The notes beneath the pieces were generated by a model. The model worked only from the letters and a program-made list of their open reading frames with translations. It was not told the DNA's origin and did no database searches. From Herbaspirillum sp. GW103 (GTDB lineage: Bacteria; Pseudomonadota; Gammaproteobacteria; Burkholderiales; Burkholderiaceae_D), in the NCBI RefSeq assembly GCF_000261365.1, contig NZ_AJVC01000006.1, forward strand, positions 124,001 through 188,000: a DNA stretch of 64,000 nucleotides, read 5' to 3'. Made by a program: the position numbers and the translations under genes. Of the stretch, positions 1 to 7,420 are shown in pieces. Each line of letters starts with the position of its first letter. The first letter of the stretch is position 1.

Positions 1-87
1 AATGTGCACTTGACGATACTCCGCCAGTTCGCGGAGCCAGAATTGCCATTCGCGGGAATCGATATTGAAAAGTTGCTCGACTCTTGA
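1..87 (+). CDS. C-terminal end of an unidentified protein, cut by the window start
   Basis: Frame 1 is open from the first base to a TGA at 85-87 and gives 28 residues ending in GIDIEKLLDS. Codon use looks like the neighbouring genes, and the bidirectional hairpin terminator at 246-278 lies downstream, so this may be the tail of a gene entering from the left. Too little is present to name a family. An open stretch of this length can occur by chance in GC-rich DNA. Nothing gene-like is seen between 88 and 245. Confidence 0.35.
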   Translation, partial: NVHLTILRQFAEPELPFAGIDIEKLLDS

Positions 88-245
88 AACGTACCGTGGT
101 GAGAGAGCAAGCCAACATTCAGCCATTCGTCAATGCCGCCGCCTCCGCATTGGGACGAATCACACTGAGCGAATGTCCAAAGCCCATCCATCGACAACAG
201 CCCTCCCCCCGAAAACCGCCATCGGCATCAACGCCAAAAAACAAA

Positions 246-278
246 GCGGCGCACCCACAACAGGTGCGCCGCTTTTTT
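246..278. terminator. Bidirectional intrinsic terminator
   Basis: A perfect 10-bp stem (GCGGCGCACC at 246-255, GGTGCGCCGC at 263-272) encloses a 7-nt loop. It is followed by six T on the plus strand and preceded by an A-rich run (AAAAAACAAA), which gives a U-tract on the minus strand as well. It sits between the plus-strand C-terminal fragment at 1-87 and the minus-strand small gene ending at 303, so it can serve both. Confidence 0.85.
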
Positions 279-302
279 CATAGCGAAATTCTTGAGCCAG
301 GC

Positions 303-527
303 TCAGGCACAGCAATTGCCGCCGGTGTCGGCATAGCGTTCACGACGCTGCAATTCACGGCGGTGGCGCACGCGCTGCGAGACGCGATAGACGGCGCGCT
401 GGGTCAGCATCATGGATAGCGTACTCAAGCTGAACTCAGCGGCAATGAGCAAACCGACCAGAGCGGCAAATTGCAGGTAGATCCGCGGATACACGGAGAG
501 GCTACGCGAGAACAGTTGATGCAGCAT
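303..527 (-). CDS. Small single-span membrane protein, unknown function
   Basis: This encodes 74 residues. The N-terminal half holds one hydrophobic stretch (about residues 18-42), followed by a strongly basic tail (RVRHRRELQRRER) and a Cys pair near the end. The ATG is preceded by AGAGGAA six bases upstream, a good ribosome binding site. The positive-inside rule would place the Arg-rich tail in the cytoplasm. It ends 25 bp from the bidirectional terminator. It shares orientation with the DUF4148 gene but is separated from it by about 115 bp. I do not recognise a named family. The start site, RBS, terminator and plausible topology support a real gene. Confidence 0.6.
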   Translation of the reverse strand: MLHQLFSRSLSVYPRIYLQFAALVGLLIAAEFSLSTLSMMLTQRAVYRVSQRVRHRRELQRRERYADTGGNCCA

Positions 528-642
528 GATGAATTCCTCTTTCTTGTTTTACGTGCCGGGGTTCCTGCGTCACACCAGTGACGATGCAGCGAACCGCGAT
601 GCGTGGCCGATCAAGCCGGCCCACGCATCGGATGGCCCTGCA

Positions 643-903
643 TCAGGCACCAGCGTAGGTCGAATCGGCGGTGCTGTCAGCAGTCTGCACTTCACTCTTG
701 ACGGGACCGTTGCCGAGAACCGGGAACACCGAGTCAGGCTGGTTGGCGATGCCTTGTGCCTGGGCGCGGGCCAGGTCAGCCTTCACTGCAGCGCGGGTGG
801 TGTGCGAAACGAAAGGCTGGTCGACCGGGTATTGGGCTTCAGCGAAAGCGACCGACGAAGCGGACAGGGCCAGGACAGCGGCGATGATGGTCTTTGCGGA
901 CAT
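643..903 (-). CDS. DUF4148 family small exported protein
   Basis: The 86-residue protein opens with a signal peptide (MSAKTIIAAVLALSASSVAFA) and continues into a short conserved domain with the pattern TRAAVKADLARAQAQG, the signature of DUF4148 proteins abundant in Burkholderiales. Its function is unknown and it is presumably periplasmic. The ATG at 901-903 was chosen over the longer frame because AAGGAG lies seven bases upstream and the signal peptide then starts at residue 1. The C-terminus is Ser/Thr/Asp/Ala-rich and poorly conserved in the family. The roughly 265 bp upstream (904-1168) contain no convincing gene and probably hold its promoter. Confidence 0.8.
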   Translation of the reverse strand: MSAKTIIAAVLALSASSVAFAEAQYPVDQPFVSHTTRAAVKADLARAQAQGIANQPDSVFPVLGNGPVKSEVQTADSTADSTYAGA

Positions 904-1168
904 GATGTTTCTCCTTGAATGCGTTAAGTGGACTTGAGTCAGGTTCATTACAGTTCAGTGAGCACCTGGCCGGGATGTCGGTCGGCCGATACCACTCTCT
1001 AGAACCGCATCGTTTCTTGCGTTGCGATGTCGTTCATCGATGGACTGAAGTCTACGGAAGAGCGCGAGGGAGAAAAACCATGCTGGAGAGAATTGAGTGT
1101 TCCGGGTTCTGGAACAATCGTCATTGCCTATCAGAGCGATAGTCCGGAAATGAAACAAAGCCGCGACA

Positions 1169-1417
1169 TCAGGTCCACTGACGCTGGCTTGCGCGCAGGG
1201 GCCGGGTGTATTCCTCGTGCTGCGCTTGCCTGACTACGGGCTTGGCATGATCGGCCTCGGCCGCAGTACGGGACGTCGGTGAGCCAGGCTGCGAGGATAT
1301 CCGCGCAGGGGGCATGGGCAGCTGCGGCGGACGCTCCACCGGCGGCAGGCGTCCACCCCCGAGAGACTTGCGCAGGCGCGCGGGCTGGTCGGTAGTGGAT
1401 GGGGTGGTGGCTGGCAT
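1169..1417 (-). CDS. Possible small Pro/Arg-rich protein, unknown
   Basis: This 82-codon frame starts at an ATG (1415-1417) preceded by GGGAG at good spacing. The product is rich in Pro, Arg, Ser and Gln with no signal peptide, membrane segment or recognised motif. It lies just beyond the decayed calA-like gene in the same frame, which is open all the way through. It could therefore be a genuine short gene or merely the GC-rich continuation of a pseudogene frame. The RBS is the main argument for it. Bases 1418-1569 hold nothing else recognisable. Confidence 0.3.
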   Translation of the reverse strand: MPATTPSTTDQPARLRKSLGGGRLPPVERPPQLPMPPARISSQPGSPTSRTAAEADHAKPVVRQAQHEEYTRPLRASQRQWT

Positions 1418-1569
1418 GGTGCGGATCTCCCGTCTTGTCGCGGCAAGCAAGCGTGCCGCGTTGTCACTGTTGAGAGCAGTATCACGCCGGAAAAGCGGGC
1501 CGTTAAGCGGACAACGGCTCTGTCTGTTGTAGGAATGTTGTCCAGCAGTCTGGTGGCCTTGGGCAACGC

Positions 1570-1939
1570 ACAGATAGGTCGACGCCACGCCGCCATCGAC
1601 CGGCAGGTTCACGCCATTGATCCAGCGGCTGCCGTCATCGCACAGCCAGACGATGGCAGCGGCGATCTCGTCCGGATAGGCCGGCCGCTTCACGCGGTGG
1701 AAATCCTTCTGCACGCGCTCCTGCCCGAGCATGGTCACGAAGTCACCCAGGATGGAGGCCACGTTGACGATGGCACTGCCGGGCGGCATGCGACGAATCA
1801 GCAGTTCGGTGAGATGACGCAAGCCGAGATAGTTCACACGCGCAACCAAGTCCATCGGCACTGGAGAGATCGGCCCGCACGAAGGCTTCCATGCTGATCA
1901 TGGGCGCATTGTGATCCACCCCGATCACGCGGGCGCCTT
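1570..1939 (-). pseudogene. calA: Decayed short-chain dehydrogenase, coniferyl-alcohol dehydrogenase-like
   Basis: Pieces of an SDR are readable in two frames. GARVIGVDHNAP...AFVRADLSS (about 1861-1939) is in one frame. After a shift near 1860, VNYLGLRHLTELLIRRM, NVASILG and FVTMLGQERVQKDFHRVKRP...RWINGVNLPVDGGVASTYL are in another. The C-terminal block closely matches coniferyl-alcohol/3-alpha-hydroxysteroid dehydrogenases (CalA type), which are about 255 residues. The N-terminal TGxxxGIG nucleotide-binding motif is missing, with a TAA directly before GARV. Roughly 50 residues are missing before VNYLG, and the catalytic YxxxK region is deleted between NVASILG and FVTML. No functional enzyme can result. 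Confidence 0.8.
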
Positions 1940-1977
1940 AGGGCCCGGCCGGTGCCGGGAAAGAAAGCGCGGGAGCG

Positions 1978-2259
1978 TCAGGCGACGTTCTTGTAGGGAC
2001 TGGGCCGGTCGGTCTCTTCGTCCACGATCTGCATCTCGCCGATGCGGTTGCGCAACTCCTCCCAGGGATGAATGGGCAGGTTGTCATCGCGGGGCCCGGA
2101 CTGCAAGCGGGCGGCAAGGTCCTCCACATCCTGCGTCACGCGCTCCTGCCAGCGGTGTTCCAGCGCGATGAACAGCGCAATGGCCGCCACCAGCCCGAGC
2201 GAACACATTGCCAGGGCGGCATAGATGGCGTACTGCATGATGTTGTCGAACCAGTCCAT
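1978..2259 (-). CDS. Small membrane-anchored protein, unknown function
   Basis: The 93-residue product has one N-terminal transmembrane helix (about residues 8-34) followed by a polar cytoplasmic or periplasmic segment with acidic and basic clusters (ERVTQDVEDLAARLQ) and a C-terminus ending SPYKNVA. The ATG is preceded closely by GGGGAGG. It stands alone between the decayed dehydrogenase and the MFS gene, which starts 205 bp away on the other strand. No family recognised. RBS, codon use and a clear anchor make it a probable real gene. Confidence 0.65.
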   Translation of the reverse strand: MDWFDNIMQYAIYAALAMCSLGLVAAIALFIALEHRWQERVTQDVEDLAARLQSGPRDDNLPIHPWEELRNRIGEMQIVDEETDRPSPYKNVA

Positions 2260-2463
2260 GTCCTCCCCGTCGTCGTTATCTCAGGTCATGCGGCGATGGT
2301 AGCGCGCGGCCTCGCAGGCGCCCATCAGGAAATGACTGAGGCGCCGGGGGCGACAGGCGGCCAAGCTCATCCACAGGAACCGGCGCCACCGGCACACGGT
2401 CTGCCGTTCAGGCCCGGGCTGCAGGATGCACCCGACCCGCATTCCCCGTCCACGGAGCCCCCG

Positions 2464-3897
2464 ATGATTGCCACCCCGTCCGCCAACATCCCTGCCCGCG
2501 TCGACCGCCTGCCGTGGTCGCGCTGGCACTGGCGCGTGGTCATCGCACTGGGTGTGGCCTGGGTGCTGGACGGGCTGGAAGTGACCCTGGTCGGCTCGCT
2601 GGGCAGCGTGCTGGAGCGCAGCGATACCCTGGCGCTGGATGCGGCCCAGGTCGGCTGGACCGGCTCGCTCTACATCGCCGGTACCGTGCTGGGAGCACTC
2701 ATCTTCGGCCGCCTCACCGACCGCCTGGGACGCAAGCGGCTCTTCATGCTCACGCTCATGCTTTACATGGCGGCGACATTGGCCACCGCCTTTGCGCAGG
2801 ATTTCCTGTTCCTGGCACTGTGCCGCTTCGTGACCGGCCTGGGCATCGGCGGCGAATATGCGGCCATCAACTCGGCTATCGATGAGCTGGTGCCCGCGCG
2901 TGTGCGTGGACGGGTGAACCTCATCATCAACGCCAGTTTCTGGATCGGGGCGGCGCTGGGTGCAGGCTTGTCGCTGGTAATCCTGGACCCGCAGGTGATG
3001 GGCGCCGCATTGGGCTGGCGCGCATGCTTCCTGCTGGGCGCGGTGCTGGCGGTGGCGGTACTGCTGGTGCGCCGGCATGTCCCGGAAAGCCCGCGCTGGC
3101 TGCTCATGCACGGCCGCCACGCCGAAGCCGAAGCCGTGGTGCGCAGCATCGAAGCGCAGGTCGAGCAGCAACACGGAGCCCTGCCCGCCGTGGACCACGC
3201 TCCCGGCGCAGCAGCCCAAGGTGGCGCGGCAGGCAGCGGCATGCTGCCCTGGCGCGAGATCGCCCACGTGCTGCTGCATCGCTATCGCCAACGCAGCGTG
3301 ATGGTGGCGCTGATGATGGTGGCCCAGGCCTTCGTCTACAACGCCATTTTCTTTACGTATTCGCTGGTGCTCACGCGCTTCTTCCAGGTGCCGGACCATC
3401 GCGTGGCGCTCTACATCTTTCCCTTTGCGCTGGGCAATGTGCTCGGGCCGCTGTTGCTGGGCCATCTGTTCGACAGCATCGGCCGTCGCCGCATGATCGC
3501 GGCCACCTATCTGCTCTCCGGTGCCGGACTGGCCGCCACGGCCTGGGCCTTCAATGCCGGGCTGCTGGATGCGCGCTCGCTGGCGCTGTGCTGGAGTGCG
3601 GTGTTTTTCGTCGCCTCGGCGGCGGCCAGTTCGGCCTACCTCACCGCCAGCGAGGTATTCCCGCTGCGCATGCGTGCCATGGCCATCTCGATCTTCTACG
3701 CCATCGGCACCGGCGTAGGCGGATTCCTTGCCCCGGTGCTGCTGGGCTGGCTCATCGCCAGTGGCGACCGCCATGCGGTGGCCGCAGGCTATGCGCTGGG
3801 CGCATGTCTGGCGCTGCTGGCCGGGGTATGCGCGCTGCGCTTTGCGGTGGATGCGGAAAGGCGCACGCTCGAAGAGGTGGCGGAATGGAAAACCTGA
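2464..3897 (+). CDS. MFS transporter, sugar/aromatic-acid (NiaP-like) type
   Basis: The 477-residue inner-membrane protein should import a small organic acid or similar solute by proton symport. The N-terminal segment RWHWRVVIALGVAWVLDGLE and the loop GRLTDRLGRKR are the classic MFS motif-A region, as in AAHS/NiaP-type transporters. A second GHLFDSIGRRR motif begins the C-terminal half. Twelve hydrophobic helices can be counted, with a polar central loop (about residues 220-260). The ATG at 2464 was chosen because upstream in-frame sequence is not hydrophobic or conserved. An intrinsic terminator follows the stop directly. The substrate cannot be told from sequence, and no catabolic gene is adjacent. 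Confidence 0.8.
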   Translation: MIATPSANIPARVDRLPWSRWHWRVVIALGVAWVLDGLEVTLVGSLGSVLERSDTLALDAAQVGWTGSLYIAGTVLGALIFGRLTDRLGRKRLFMLTLMLYMAATLATAFAQDFLFLALCRFVTGLGIGGEYAAINSAIDELVPARVRGRVNLIINASFWIGAALGAGLSLVILDPQVMGAALGWRACFLLGAVLAVAVLLVRRHVPESPRWLLMHGRHAEAEAVVRSIEAQVEQQHGALPAVDHAPGAAAQGGAAGSGMLPWREIAHVLLHRYRQRSVMVALMMVAQAFVYNAIFFTYSLVLTRFFQVPDHRVALYIFPFALGNVLGPLLLGHLFDSIGRRRMIAATYLLSGAGLAATAWAFNAGLLDARSLALCWSAVFFVASAAASSAYLTASEVFPLRMRAMAISIFYAIGTGVGGFLAPVLLGWLIASGDRHAVAAGYALGACLALLAGVCALRFAVDAERRTLEEVAEWKT

Positions 3898-3912
3898 GCT
3901 GATGAGACAACC

Positions 3913-3948
3913 ATCCTGTCATCAGCCGGGCTTATGACAGGATTTTTT
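3913..3948 (+). terminator. Intrinsic terminator of the MFS gene, embedded in the end of the SNF2 gene
   Basis: ATCCTGTCAT (3913-3922) pairs perfectly with ATGACAGGAT (3934-3943) across an 11-nt loop and is followed by T3943-3948. The downstream arm overlaps the final codons of the convergent SNF2 gene, whose TAA is at 3932-3934. One element thus serves as coding sequence on one strand and terminator on the other. Confidence 0.8.
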
Positions 3949-6391
3949 CCGCAATGCCCGCTCCCAGCGGTGCCAGCAATGCCTGCAATTCCTCTTCACC
4001 GAACTTGATGGTGGCGGTGTCATCGCGGCCCAGCATGCCATCGGCCAAGGCGGACTTGCGCGTTTGCAGTTCGAGCAGGCGTTCTTCGATGCTGCCCTCG
4101 ATGACCAGCTTGTAGACCACGACCTGGCGCGTCTGCCCGAGCCGGTGCGCGCGGGCAATGGCCTGCTCTTCGACGGCAGGATTCCACCACGGATCGGCCA
4201 GCACCACCGTATCGGCGGCAGTCAGGTTCAGGCCGACCCCGCCGACCTTCAGGCTCACCAGCATCAGCGGCACCTCACCGCGCTGGAAGCGGGCGATCAC
4301 ACCGCTGCGGGCGGCCGGCTCGGTGTCACCGGTGAGCATCAGGCAAGGCAGTTGCAGCGTCTGCAGTTGCGCCTCGATCAACGTCAGCATGCTGGTGAAT
4401 TGCGAGAAGACCAGGATGCGCCGCCCCTGCTCCACCAAGGACGGCAGGGTATCGCACAGCCACTCGATCTTGGCGCGTTCCAGTCCGCGCGGCATGCGGC
4501 CCTGCTTCAACAGATAGGGATCGCAGCAGACCTGCCGCAACTTGAGCAGCGCATCCATCACCGTGACCTGGCTACTGCCCAGACCGCGCCGCTCCAGCGC
4601 GCGACGTACCTGCTTGTCGGCGGCAATGCGTACGCTCTCGTACAAGTCGCGCTGGCGCCCCTGCAATTGCAGGCGCTCGACGATCTCGATGCGGGCGGGC
4701 AGCTCCTGCAACACATCCTGCTTGCGCCGACGCAGGATGAAGGGACGTACGCGCTGGGCCAGCAGGCGCGCGCGCACGGTTTCTCCCTGTTGCTCGATGG
4801 GCTTGCGCCACAGTCGCGCAAAGCTGCGTGCATCGCCGAGAAAGCCCGGCATGAGGAAATGGAACTGGCTCCACAATTCGCCCAGGTGATTTTCCAGTGG
4901 TGTGCCGGTCATGCACAGACGATGGCGCGCATGCAGACGACGCGCGGCGGCGGTGCTGCGGGCGGCGGCATTCTTGATGGTCTGCGCCTCGTCCAGCACC
5001 AGCAGATGAAAGCGCAGCGACAGCAACAGGTCGAGGTCGCGCCACAGCAAGGGATAGGTGGTCAGGACCAGGTCAGCCTGTCCTTGGGCAACGGCGCTGA
5101 CATGCTGCGCACGCTGCTGGCCATGCAGCACCCTCACGCGCAGGGTGGGGGCGATGCGCTGCGCTTCCTGCTGCCAGTTGAACAACAGCGAGGTCGGCAC
5201 TACCACCAGCGCAGGCAGGTCGAGCCGTCCCTGTTGTTGCTCGATGAGCAGATGGGCCAGCAGCTGCGCAGTCTTGCCCAGGCCCATGTCGTCGGCCAGG
5301 ATACCGGCCAGGCCATGCTGGCGCAGGTACTGCATCCAGGCCACGCCCTGCAACTGGTAAGCGCGCAGGGGCAGACCCAATCCCCCGGGCGCGGCCACCG
5401 GCGGCACACTGCCGGCGGCGCGCAGGCGCCGGGCCAGTTGCAGCACGCCACCGGCACCGCTCAGGTGCCAGGGCGCGCCACCGTCCAACGTCTGCAGACC
5501 GGTCTGCAGGCTCTCCAGACGATGCGCATCCCAGGGCGAGAGTGGCAGCGGACCTTCCTTGCGCTTGAGGTCGACCAGCAGGTCCAGCAGGGCCAGCACC
5601 ACTGCCTTGAGCGGACCGGCCATGGCATCGATGCGGCGGCCACCGGGAGCGCGCAGGGAGATCACGGCGTGCGGGTCCATGCGCTCTACCTGTTGGGCAT
5701 CGGCCCAGCGCGGATCGCGGCGCAGCAGGTCGGCCACCATCGGCGCCACATCCAGGGTCTGGCCATCGACCTCAATGCCCATCGAGAGCAGCCAGCGACC
5801 ACTGGGGTCCAGGCCGTCGAAGATCTCGCTGGAGAAGGGGCGCGGCAGCAAGGGTGCGGCCACTTCGCGCGCACTGACCTCACCGGTCTCGCTGCTGACG
5901 ATGAAGCGCCATGCCGTGACCGGAACGCTCTCATGTGCAAAGCCGGGACGCACGCGCAGAGTCCAGCCCATCTGCTGCAGACGTGGCGCCTGGTCGGCCC
6001 AGAAATCGCCGAAGCTTTCTTCCAGCATCAGAGTCCACAGGGGACCGGCGTCGTGCAGGGGATTGTCGGCACGCCATTGCAGGGCATCTTCCCGCAAGGG
6101 CAGCAGGCCCATCTCTCGAAGGATCTCCAGCGCGTTGGACTCGGCAACAAGGTCACGCACAACATGGGCTGGCGTGTACGTGAGCTCGTCATCGGGATGG
6201 CCCACGGGCGCCGGCGTGCTCCAGCGCTGCGCGCCTTGGCCATAGACCCAGTCGATCTGCGCCACCGTCACCATGCCGCCACGTGGCCCGAACAGGCCAT
6301 GCGCACGCATGCCCAACAAGCCGTCACCACGGGTGAGCGTCTGCAGGGTCAGGCGGGGATGGAATGCGCTGGGGGAATGCGAAGCGGACAT
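3932..6391 (-). CDS. SNF2-family DNA-dependent ATPase/helicase
   Basis: This 819-residue protein has a long N-terminal region (1-335) without a recognised motif, then a complete SNF2 motor. It shows motif I LADDMGLGKT (365-374), motif Ia PTSLLFNW, motif II DEAQ (467-470), motif III MTGTPLEN (494-501), and the C-terminal helicase half ending in IARAHRLGQTRQV (motif VI, with arginine finger). Bacterial SNF2 proteins act as ATP-driven translocases on DNA or on RNA polymerase (RapA relatives). No SWIM zinc finger is seen at the N-terminus, unlike many bacterial homologues. The Walker B box is DEAQ rather than the usual DEAH. The gene stands alone. Confidence 0.85.
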   Translation of the reverse strand: MSASHSPSAFHPRLTLQTLTRGDGLLGMRAHGLFGPRGGMVTVAQIDWVYGQGAQRWSTPAPVGHPDDELTYTPAHVVRDLVAESNALEILREMGLLPLREDALQWRADNPLHDAGPLWTLMLEESFGDFWADQAPRLQQMGWTLRVRPGFAHESVPVTAWRFIVSSETGEVSAREVAAPLLPRPFSSEIFDGLDPSGRWLLSMGIEVDGQTLDVAPMVADLLRRDPRWADAQQVERMDPHAVISLRAPGGRRIDAMAGPLKAVVLALLDLLVDLKRKEGPLPLSPWDAHRLESLQTGLQTLDGGAPWHLSGAGGVLQLARRLRAAGSVPPVAAPGGLGLPLRAYQLQGVAWMQYLRQHGLAGILADDMGLGKTAQLLAHLLIEQQQGRLDLPALVVVPTSLLFNWQQEAQRIAPTLRVRVLHGQQRAQHVSAVAQGQADLVLTTYPLLWRDLDLLLSLRFHLLVLDEAQTIKNAAARSTAAARRLHARHRLCMTGTPLENHLGELWSQFHFLMPGFLGDARSFARLWRKPIEQQGETVRARLLAQRVRPFILRRRKQDVLQELPARIEIVERLQLQGRQRDLYESVRIAADKQVRRALERRGLGSSQVTVMDALLKLRQVCCDPYLLKQGRMPRGLERAKIEWLCDTLPSLVEQGRRILVFSQFTSMLTLIEAQLQTLQLPCLMLTGDTEPAARSGVIARFQRGEVPLMLVSLKVGGVGLNLTAADTVVLADPWWNPAVEEQAIARAHRLGQTRQVVVYKLVIEGSIEERLLELQTRKSALADGMLGRDDTATIKFGEEELQALLAPLGAGIAEKILS

Positions 6392-6516
6392 GCGACCGGG
6401 GGAAGAACGGGGAAGCAGTCATTGTAGGGCGCTTCAGCGCCAGGCGTGCAGGAGCGCGGATGAAACCGCTGGACGTCCTGCGCATGCGCACTACGCATGG
6501 GCAGTGACGGGACCTC

Positions 6517-6699
6517 TTACCGGGCGGGCGGCGTGATGCAGAAGTCCAGCATCATCGCGAAGGGTGTGCGGCCCTCGCCGGTGGCCCATACCCATACGGC
6601 CCAGCACAGCAGGCTGCATACCAGCAGCAGAGCCAGCACGATGTGCAGTCCGGATGCCTTGCGCAGGAAGCCTTCGACGCGGTCAAACAGGGCGGTCAT
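6517..6699 (-). CDS. Small single-span membrane protein, unknown
   Basis: The 60-residue product consists of an amphipathic start (TALFDRVEGFLRKASG), one long transmembrane helix (about residues 18-40) and a short polar tail with a single Cys. The composition is too hydrophobic in one block to be a chance shadow. No strong Shine-Dalgarno is seen before the ATG (CTATCTCC). It lies between the SNF2 gene and the divergent isochorismatase gene. No family name can be given. Confidence 0.5.
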   Translation of the reverse strand: MTALFDRVEGFLRKASGLHIVLALLLVCSLLCWAVWVWATGEGRTPFAMMLDFCITPPAR

Positions 6700-6874
6700 G
6701 GAGATAGATGCAGAAATGGAAAAACTTGGGAGACCTCATTGTAGCCAAGGCCCCGGCCCGATGAAATGGGACAAATTGCCGCAGTGTCACGCTGGCAATA
6801 TCCCTGCGTCGCACCGTGCGGGGTACTCTGTTACCCTGACGCATTGTTCCTTCGCTACTTGCCGCCTCGCCATC

Positions 6875-7405
6875 ATGACCACTGCCCTGCTCATCATCGA
6901 TGTCCAACGCGCCCTTTGCACCGGTGCGCAGGCCGTTGCCGACGGCGACGCCACCATTGCCAACATCAACCTGCTGCGGGCAAATGCGCGTGCGGCGGGC
7001 GTGCCGGTGATCTTCGTACAACACGAAGACGGCGGCTCCTTGCAGCACGACAGTGACGGATGGCAACTTGCACACGGACTGCATCACCAGGCCGATGACC
7101 TCTACCTGCGCAAGCGCGGCTCGGACGCTTTCCACCAGACCGCGCTGGAATCCCTGCTGCGCGAACGCGGCGTGACGCGTCTGGTGATCTGCGGCATGCA
7201 GACCGAGTTCTGCGTGGAATCCACCGTGCGCCGCGCGCTGGCGCTGGGCTTTGCGGTGACGCCGGCCGCCGGAGCGCACACCACCGCGCCCAATGGCGTG
7301 TTGTCGGTACCAGAGGTGGTGGCACATCATCAGGCTACGCTGGCCAATCTGGGGGCGTATGGCGTGCGCGCTACCATCACGGCGGCCTGCGATGTCGCCT
7401 TCTGA
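6875..7405 (+). CDS. Isochorismatase-family cysteine hydrolase
   Basis: This 176-residue cytoplasmic enzyme hydrolyses a C-N or ester bond in a small amide or vinyl ether. The family triad is visible: Asp9 in LLIIDVQ, Lys80 in LYLRKRG and Cys113 in GMQTEFCVES. Length and order match the nicotinamidase/ureidoacrylate-type branch. The ATG at 6875 puts the first beta-strand at the N-terminus, whereas the longer frame adds unrelated sequence. It is followed by a convergent amino-acid oxidoreductase with 15 bp between stops, so the two are not cotranscribed. The substrate is unknown. Confidence 0.8.
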   Translation: MTTALLIIDVQRALCTGAQAVADGDATIANINLLRANARAAGVPVIFVQHEDGGSLQHDSDGWQLAHGLHHQADDLYLRKRGSDAFHQTALESLLRERGVTRLVICGMQTEFCVESTVRRALALGFAVTPAAGAHTTAPNGVLSVPEVVAHHQATLANLGAYGVRATITAACDVAF

Positions 7406-7420
7406 TCCTTCCCGGGGCGT

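Noticed and set aside
955..1158. Minus-strand 67-codon frame upstream of the DUF4148 gene
   Set aside because: No RBS, no motif, and it occupies the likely promoter region.
4064..6427. Plus-strand frame of 787 codons opposite the SNF2 gene
   Set aside because: Gln/His/Ala-rich shadow; the minus strand carries all helicase motifs.
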